A stretch of 10,017 bases of DNA from Acinetobacter sp. (GTDB taxonomy: Bacteria > Pseudomonadota > Gammaproteobacteria > Pseudomonadales > Moraxellaceae), in assembly GCA_030152675.1 (NCBI GenBank), contig JASLIY010000172.1:1-10017 (forward strand), given 5' to 3'. The translations under genes and the position numbers were made by a program. The notes below the pieces were generated by a model. That model made no database searches and was not told the origin of the DNA. It saw only the letters and a program-made list of their open reading frames with translations. Below, in pieces: positions 6,234 to 10,017 of the stretch. How positions within the stretch are numbered: the stretch's first letter is position 1; each line of letters starts with the position of its first letter.

Positions 6234-7283
6234 ATGAGTATCGCACAACATCTGCAAGATGCTTGGCATCGCCAAGCAAAATGGCTGATGCTGCTGCGTC
6301 CCTTATCCTGTGTTTATCGTGCTGGATTTCTATTCAATAAGCAGTGCTATCAACTCGGGCTCAAAAAAACCTATACCGCCCCAGTGCCCGTGATGGTGAT
6401 CGGTAATATTACCGTGGGCGGCAGTGGTAAAACGCCTTTATTGATTCAATTGGTTAAATACCTACAAGCACAGCAGGTCCGTGTTGCGGTGATCAGTCGT
6501 GGTTATGGTGGGCAAGGCCCATTTCCGGCTTTGGTGCGTCCGGACGCTGCAGCAGAAGTGGTCGGGGATGAACCTTGTCAGATCGTGCAGGCGACCGCTG
6601 TGCCGATGGCGGTTGGACCCAATCGCCAAGCCAGTATTGAATTGTTGTTGGCGCAGGCTGATTATGACTTGATCATTAGTGATGATGGTTTGCAGCATTG
6701 GGCGTTGGCGCGTCAGTTGGAGTGGATTGTCCTCGACAATCAACGTGGCCTAGGCAATCAAAAATTATTGCCTGAAGGTTATTTACGTGAACCAGCGTCT
6801 CGGCTAGAACAGGGTACGGTGATCGAGCATGCCATGACACCGCGTCAAGCCCTACATATGCATTTGGCACCGGGTGCTCCTTATCTGCTCAATCCTGATC
6901 AGGTCGCAGCAGAAGCGCGGTGTTTTGATCCGAGCCAGCATTTTCATGCCTTGGTCGGCATTGGTTTTCCGCAACGCTTTTATCAGACTTTGCAGAGTAT
7001 CGGTGTAACTGACTTTGAGCCGCGGGCATTTCCAGATCATCATCAATATCAGCGTCAAGACCTTGAATTAGATCAAGGTCAGCATCACGAGCGCGATCAA
7101 CCGCAAACGGCTTTGATCACCACTGAAAAAGATGCAGTGAAATTACGGCCGCTGATCCAACATGATGCACAGTTCCGTCGTCCGATTTGGGTGCTTCCCG
7201 TGGAGGCGGTCTTGTCTGAACCCTGCTATCAAACCTTGCAGCAACAACTGCAAGCATTGGGAATAGCGATTTCAACTTCTTAA
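6234..7283 (+). CDS. lpxK: Tetraacyldisaccharide 4'-kinase LpxK
   Basis: LpxK phosphorylates the 4' position of the tetraacyldisaccharide-1-phosphate intermediate to give lipid IVA on the cytoplasmic face of the inner membrane. The 349-residue protein has a hydrophobic membrane-associated N-terminus (about 17-38). The P-loop VGGSGKTP is at 61-68, SRGYGG at 89-94, and VGDEP at 110-114. DDGLQH lies at 150-155, RGLGNQKLLPEGYLREP at 171-187, FPDHH at 266-270 and TEKDAVK at 297-303. It is slightly longer than the usual roughly 325-340. The excess lies in a Gln/His/Asp-rich segment at about 274-291, whose DNA forms a strong hairpin. The Shine-Dalgarno AGGA (6221-6224) is at the msbA stop, implying coupled translation with msbA. 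Confidence 0.96.
   Translation: MSIAQHLQDAWHRQAKWLMLLRPLSCVYRAGFLFNKQCYQLGLKKTYTAPVPVMVIGNITVGGSGKTPLLIQLVKYLQAQQVRVAVISRGYGGQGPFPALVRPDAAAEVVGDEPCQIVQATAVPMAVGPNRQASIELLLAQADYDLIISDDGLQHWALARQLEWIVLDNQRGLGNQKLLPEGYLREPASRLEQGTVIEHAMTPRQALHMHLAPGAPYLLNPDQVAAEARCFDPSQHFHALVGIGFPQRFYQTLQSIGVTDFEPRAFPDHHQYQRQDLELDQGQHHERDQPQTALITTEKDAVKLRPLIQHDAQFRRPIWVLPVEAVLSEPCYQTLQQQLQALGIAISTS
7059..7080. repeat. 8-bp inverted repeat (hairpin) inside lpxK
   Basis: Perfect arms GACCTTGA (7059-7066) and TCAAGGTC (7073-7080) enclose a 6-base loop, giving a stable potential stem-loop in the lpxK message. It encodes residues around 276-283 of LpxK, within a non-conserved Gln/Asp/His-rich stretch between FPDHH and TEKDAVK. 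No T-run follows. It may be incidental or the trace of a small palindromic insertion. Confidence 0.6.
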
Positions 7284-7299
7284 GTCTTAAGGTTTTTGC

Positions 7300-8088
7300 A
7301 TGAACTCGAATACGCCTTTGAAACACATTGTGATTCCTGCACGTTTTAGCAGTACGCGTTTGCCCGGTAAACCTTTGTTGCTGATCCATGGGCGAGCGAT
7401 GATTTTACGTGTTGTGGATCAGGCAAAAAAAGTCCAAGGTTTTGATGACCTATGTGTGGCGACCGATGATCCGCGTATCGTCGCGCTGTGCCAAGCTGAA
7501 GGGGTCGATGTGGTGCTGACCCGTGCTGATCATCCTTCTGGCACCGATCGTCTCAGTGAAGTGGCACAAATCAAAGGTTGGGATGCGCAGGACATTATCG
7601 TCAATGTGCAGGGGGATGAACCTTTGCTGCCAGCAGTCTTGATCCGTCAGGTGGCTGAATTGTTGCAGGCTCAGCCGAACTGTTCCATGTCGACCCTGTG
7701 TGAGCCGATCCTATCGATGGAAGAGTTTCAGCGTAACAGTATCGTCAAAGTGGTGATGTCCAAGCAGCAACAGGCGCTGTATTTTAGTCGTGCTGCGATT
7801 CCACATGAACGTGATGCGGCACTCAATCCTGAAGCCACTGACATGGCAGCGCCTAAGTCAGCTTATCGACACTTGGGTTTGTATGCCTATCGTGTTGGTT
7901 TGCTACAACAATACGTCACGTGGGAGATGGGGCAGTTGGAGCAGCTTGAAAGTTTGGAGCAACTACGTGTGCTTGAAAATGGACACCAGATTGCGATTGA
8001 TATTGCACAGGCCAATTTGCCGCCGGGTGTAGATACCCAAGCAGATTTGGATCGCCTTAATGCGATGGATATTGCAGCATTTAACTGA
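7300..8088 (+). CDS. kdsB: 3-deoxy-manno-octulosonate cytidylyltransferase KdsB
   Basis: KdsB is a cytoplasmic CMP-Kdo synthetase that activates Kdo with CTP for transfer to lipid IVA by WaaA. The 262-residue protein shows the full family pattern. [15 protein letters not shown] is at residues 12-26, ATDD at 54-57 and HPSGTDR at 78-84. The metal-binding NVQGDEP is at 102-108, YFSRAAIP at 161-168, RHLGLYAYR at 190-198, and [10 protein letters not shown] with PPGVDT near the C-terminus (219-246). The start ATG has AAGG (7289-7292) 7 bases upstream. It lies 16 bp after lpxK and 12 bp before holB, consistent with one operon supplying lipid A and Kdo for lipooligosaccharide. Confidence 0.97.
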   Translation: MNSNTPLKHIVIPARFSSTRLPGKPLLLIHGRAMILRVVDQAKKVQGFDDLCVATDDPRIVALCQAEGVDVVLTRADHPSGTDRLSEVAQIKGWDAQDIIVNVQGDEPLLPAVLIRQVAELLQAQPNCSMSTLCEPILSMEEFQRNSIVKVVMSKQQQALYFSRAAIPHERDAALNPEATDMAAPKSAYRHLGLYAYRVGLLQQYVTWEMGQLEQLESLEQLRVLENGHQIAIDIAQANLPPGVDTQADLDRLNAMDIAAFN

Positions 8089-8100
8089 CTTTAGGCTTTG

Positions 8101-9102
8101 ATGATGGGAATGAATGTGGAGCTCAACAACGCGCAGCGTTATCCGTGGCAACAACAGGTCTGGGAAACGCTGACCGGGCGTTTTCCCAACATCGGACATG
8201 GCTTGTTGCTATACGGCAAAGCGGGTTGTGGTAAACATGCATTTGCCCAGCAGTTTTTGAGTTGGGTGTTGTGTTTAAACAAGCGCGCAGAGGGTGCTTG
8301 TGGTGAATGCAGCAGTTGTTTATGGATCAAGTCAGATACCCATCCCAACTATGTCTACATCTCGACGGATGAAGACAATAAAAAACACAATGCCAAGATC
8401 CGGATCGAAAAGATTCGTGAACTACTGCCGTTTGTGCAACAGACGGTGGATGGTTGGCGTGTGATCGTGATTGATCCTGCCGAAGCATTGAATATTGCAT
8501 CATCCAATGCTTTGCTCAAGACCCTTGAGGAACCCGGGGAGCGGGTACTGATTATCTTGTTGGCCACACATTATTTAAAATTGCCGGCCACCATTCGCAG
8601 TCGTTTGCAACACTTTGGTTTGGATCGGATCGAGGCGACACAGGCGCAGGCGTATTTTCAGCAGCATTTTGCACCTGAACAGCTCGATCAGGCGCAACTG
8701 TTATTGAACCTTTCCAATCAGATGCCGTTGTTGGCTTTGGAGCTGATCAACAGTGCTTGGTTACCGCGGCGACAAGAGTTTGCGCGAGATTGGCAGAAAC
8801 TGGTGCATGAAAAAAGCATGCCGATGCAGTATGCGACTAAGTGGAACAAAGAGTTGAGCTTTCAAGATTTTGCTCAAATGTTTGAATACTTGCTTGCGGA
8901 TCTTTTGGCACTTAAGTTACAGCAGCAGATTAAAAATATTGATCTTGATTTGACTGCATTGGCCGAGCATTATCATCTAGATGCCTTATTCGCATTGTAT
9001 GATGATCTGCAAGCCTCGAAACACATGCTCAATCAAAACGTTCAAGCCAATCTGGCGCTAGATGCGTTATTTATTCGCTTGATGAATGTGCCAACTGCCT
9101 AA
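8101..9102 (+). CDS. holB: DNA polymerase III subunit delta' (HolB)
   Basis: Delta' is the stator subunit of the clamp-loader complex that places the beta clamp on primed DNA. The 333-residue protein has the AAA+ N-terminal fold with a P-loop-like YGKAGCGKHA (38-47), where the usual Thr/Ser after Lys is His. This suits a subunit that does not hydrolyse ATP. Four cysteines, C58, C67, C70 and C73, form the expected zinc module. THPNY (80-84) and SSNALLKTLEEPGE (134-147) are strongly diagnostic. The SRC motif of clamp loaders reads SRL (167-169). Several starts are possible: TTG 8098 and ATGs at 8101, 8104 and 8110. AGG at 8093-8095 favours 8101 or 8104. It is 12 bp after kdsB, and neither tmk nor pilZ, common holB neighbours, flanks it. 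Confidence 0.93.
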   Translation: MMGMNVELNNAQRYPWQQQVWETLTGRFPNIGHGLLLYGKAGCGKHAFAQQFLSWVLCLNKRAEGACGECSSCLWIKSDTHPNYVYISTDEDNKKHNAKIRIEKIRELLPFVQQTVDGWRVIVIDPAEALNIASSNALLKTLEEPGERVLIILLATHYLKLPATIRSRLQHFGLDRIEATQAQAYFQQHFAPEQLDQAQLLLNLSNQMPLLALELINSAWLPRRQEFARDWQKLVHEKSMPMQYATKWNKELSFQDFAQMFEYLLADLLALKLQQQIKNIDLDLTALAEHYHLDALFALYDDLQASKHMLNQNVQANLALDALFIRLMNVPTA

Positions 9103-9180
9103 TGGGCGTATTCTCATTCGAGCGTTGCGAAAAATCTCAGCGATGAAAATTTTTAACCATTCAAAAAATAGGGAATACTC

Positions 9181-9954
9181 GTGTTTGTCGATACGCATTG
9201 TCATTTAACCTTACTCAACTTAGATGCTTATCAAGGCAGCGTAGATGCTGCACTTGAGCAAGCCCGTGAACAGGGCGTATGTAAATTCATGGGTATTTCA
9301 GTCGATCTGGATGATCATCTGGCACTGTCTGAAATCGCCGCGCGCCACCCAGATGTGGGCTATAGCGTGGGGGTGCATCCGTGTGGAGATATCGCAGAAA
9401 TGCAACGTGCCACAGTAGACACTTTGGTTGCATTGGGTCAGTCAGATAAAGTCTGGGCTGTCGGTGAAACGGGTTTGGATTATTTCCATAGTACCGAATT
9501 TGTTGATGAGCAAAAGCGCTGCTTTGCCCGCCATATCCACGCCTCACAACAGCTTAAAAAACCTGTTGTGGTTCATACCCGATCGGCCAAGCACGATACT
9601 CTCGATATTATTCGTGCTGAGCGCTCAACGCATGGCATCTTGCATTGCTTTACCGAAGACTGGGAAACCGCCAAAGCAGTACTGGACTGTGGTTACTATA
9701 TTTCCTTCTCTGGATTTGTGTCATTTAAGAATTCACAAGACCTCAGAGATGTGGCCAAACAAGTGCCTTTGGATCGCTTGTTGATCGAAACAGACAGTCC
9801 ATATTTGGCACCGATGCCGTATCGCGGCAAAAGCAATGAACCAAAATTTGTCCCATATGTGGCGAAAGCACTCAGTGAAGTATATGATAAGACCCTTGAG
9901 GAAATTGGATTAATCACAACGCAAAATTTTGATAATCTTCTGAATTTAAAGTAA
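9181..9954 (+). CDS. tatD: TatD-family metal-dependent hydrolase (YcfH-like)
   Basis: This protein of the amidohydrolase/TIM-barrel TatD family is probably a metal-dependent DNase; the physiological role in bacteria is not settled. The 257-residue length is typical. Predicted metal ligands are all present: H6 and H8 in THCHL, E96 in VGETGLDY (94-101), H132 in VVHTR, H155 in HCF and D205 in IETDSPYLAP (202-211). The C-terminal YRGKSNEP (214-221) is also conserved. The start is GTG, supported by AGGGA (9170-9174) 6 bases upstream and by the invariant position of the first histidine pair. Location after holB matches the holB-ycfH linkage of Escherichia coli and the holB-pilZ-tatD order of Pseudomonas, so it is the YcfH-type paralogue and not the tat-operon TatD. 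Confidence 0.94.
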   Translation: MFVDTHCHLTLLNLDAYQGSVDAALEQAREQGVCKFMGISVDLDDHLALSEIAARHPDVGYSVGVHPCGDIAEMQRATVDTLVALGQSDKVWAVGETGLDYFHSTEFVDEQKRCFARHIHASQQLKKPVVVHTRSAKHDTLDIIRAERSTHGILHCFTEDWETAKAVLDCGYYISFSGFVSFKNSQDLRDVAKQVPLDRLLIETDSPYLAPMPYRGKSNEPKFVPYVAKALSEVYDKTLEEIGLITTQNFDNLLNLK

Positions 9955-9981
9955 ATCAGTGGGTGCTTAGCACATAGAAAA

Positions 9982-10017
9982 GTGAGTTATCGGGTGAAGA
10001 TGGATCGTCAGGCTCAG
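9982..10017 (+). CDS. Possible start of a further gene, cut by the window end
   Basis: A frame stays open from GTG 9982 through GTG 9994 and ATG 10000 to the last base, reading MSYRVKMDRQAQ from the first start. No clear Shine-Dalgarno picks one. The basic, polar N-terminus would suit a DNA-binding regulator, but 12 residues cannot identify a family. It could equally be non-coding. A tiny 4-bp inverted repeat (GTGC-TTA-GCAC, 9963-9973) precedes it and is too weak to be a terminator for tatD. Confidence 0.3.
   Translation, partial: MSYRVKMDRQAQ

Noticed and set aside
9130..9154. AAAAAT/ATTTTT inverted repeat after holB as a terminator
   Set aside because: The stem is purely A+T with a 13-base loop, too weak for an intrinsic terminator.

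Overview
The window is ordinary core chromosome of a gammaproteobacterium. Protein sequences and gene order best fit Acinetobacter or a close relative in the Moraxellaceae. The evidence for this is an AmgK-MurU cell-wall recycling pair, an rsmG-parA-parB block, an msbA-lpxK-kdsB lipid A/Kdo block running into holB, and tatD. All ten confident genes lie on the + strand. I see no rRNA, tRNA, CRISPR array, insertion sequence or phage gene. The genus is inferred from recognition, not from a database search.

Layout. Bases 1-88 are the upstream region of amgK and hold a 15-bp palindrome. amgK (89-1105) and murU (1102-1791) overlap by 4 bp and encode the MurNAc/GlcNAc-1-kinase and MurNAc-1-P uridylyltransferase of peptidoglycan recycling. 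A 94-bp gap follows, with an inverted repeat, a TATACT -10-like element and a degenerate parS-like 16-mer. Next is rsmG (1886-2518, 16S rRNA m7G527 methyltransferase), then parA (2544-3317) and parB (3321-4214) for chromosome segregation.

A 283-bp stretch (4215-4497) without a recognised gene separates parB from msbA. It holds several symmetric elements and an unproven 39-codon reading frame whose stop overlaps the msbA GTG start. The second long run is msbA (4498-6228, lipid A flippase), lpxK (6234-7283, lipid A 4'-kinase), kdsB (7300-8088, CMP-Kdo synthetase) and holB (8101-9102, DNA polymerase III delta'). Gaps of 5, 16 and 12 bp suggest one transcript that couples outer-membrane lipid supply to a replication gene. 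After 78 bp comes tatD (9181-9954, GTG start). The last 36 bases may begin another gene.

The genes fall into three themes: cell-wall precursor salvage, chromosome partition with ribosome modification, and lipooligosaccharide core-lipid A synthesis and export. I found no convincing undescribed system. The most useful leads are the parS-like site in the rsmG-parAB control region, a strong hairpin inside lpxK coinciding with an unusual Gln/His/Asp-rich protein segment, the gap before msbA, and the absence of pilZ between holB and tatD.
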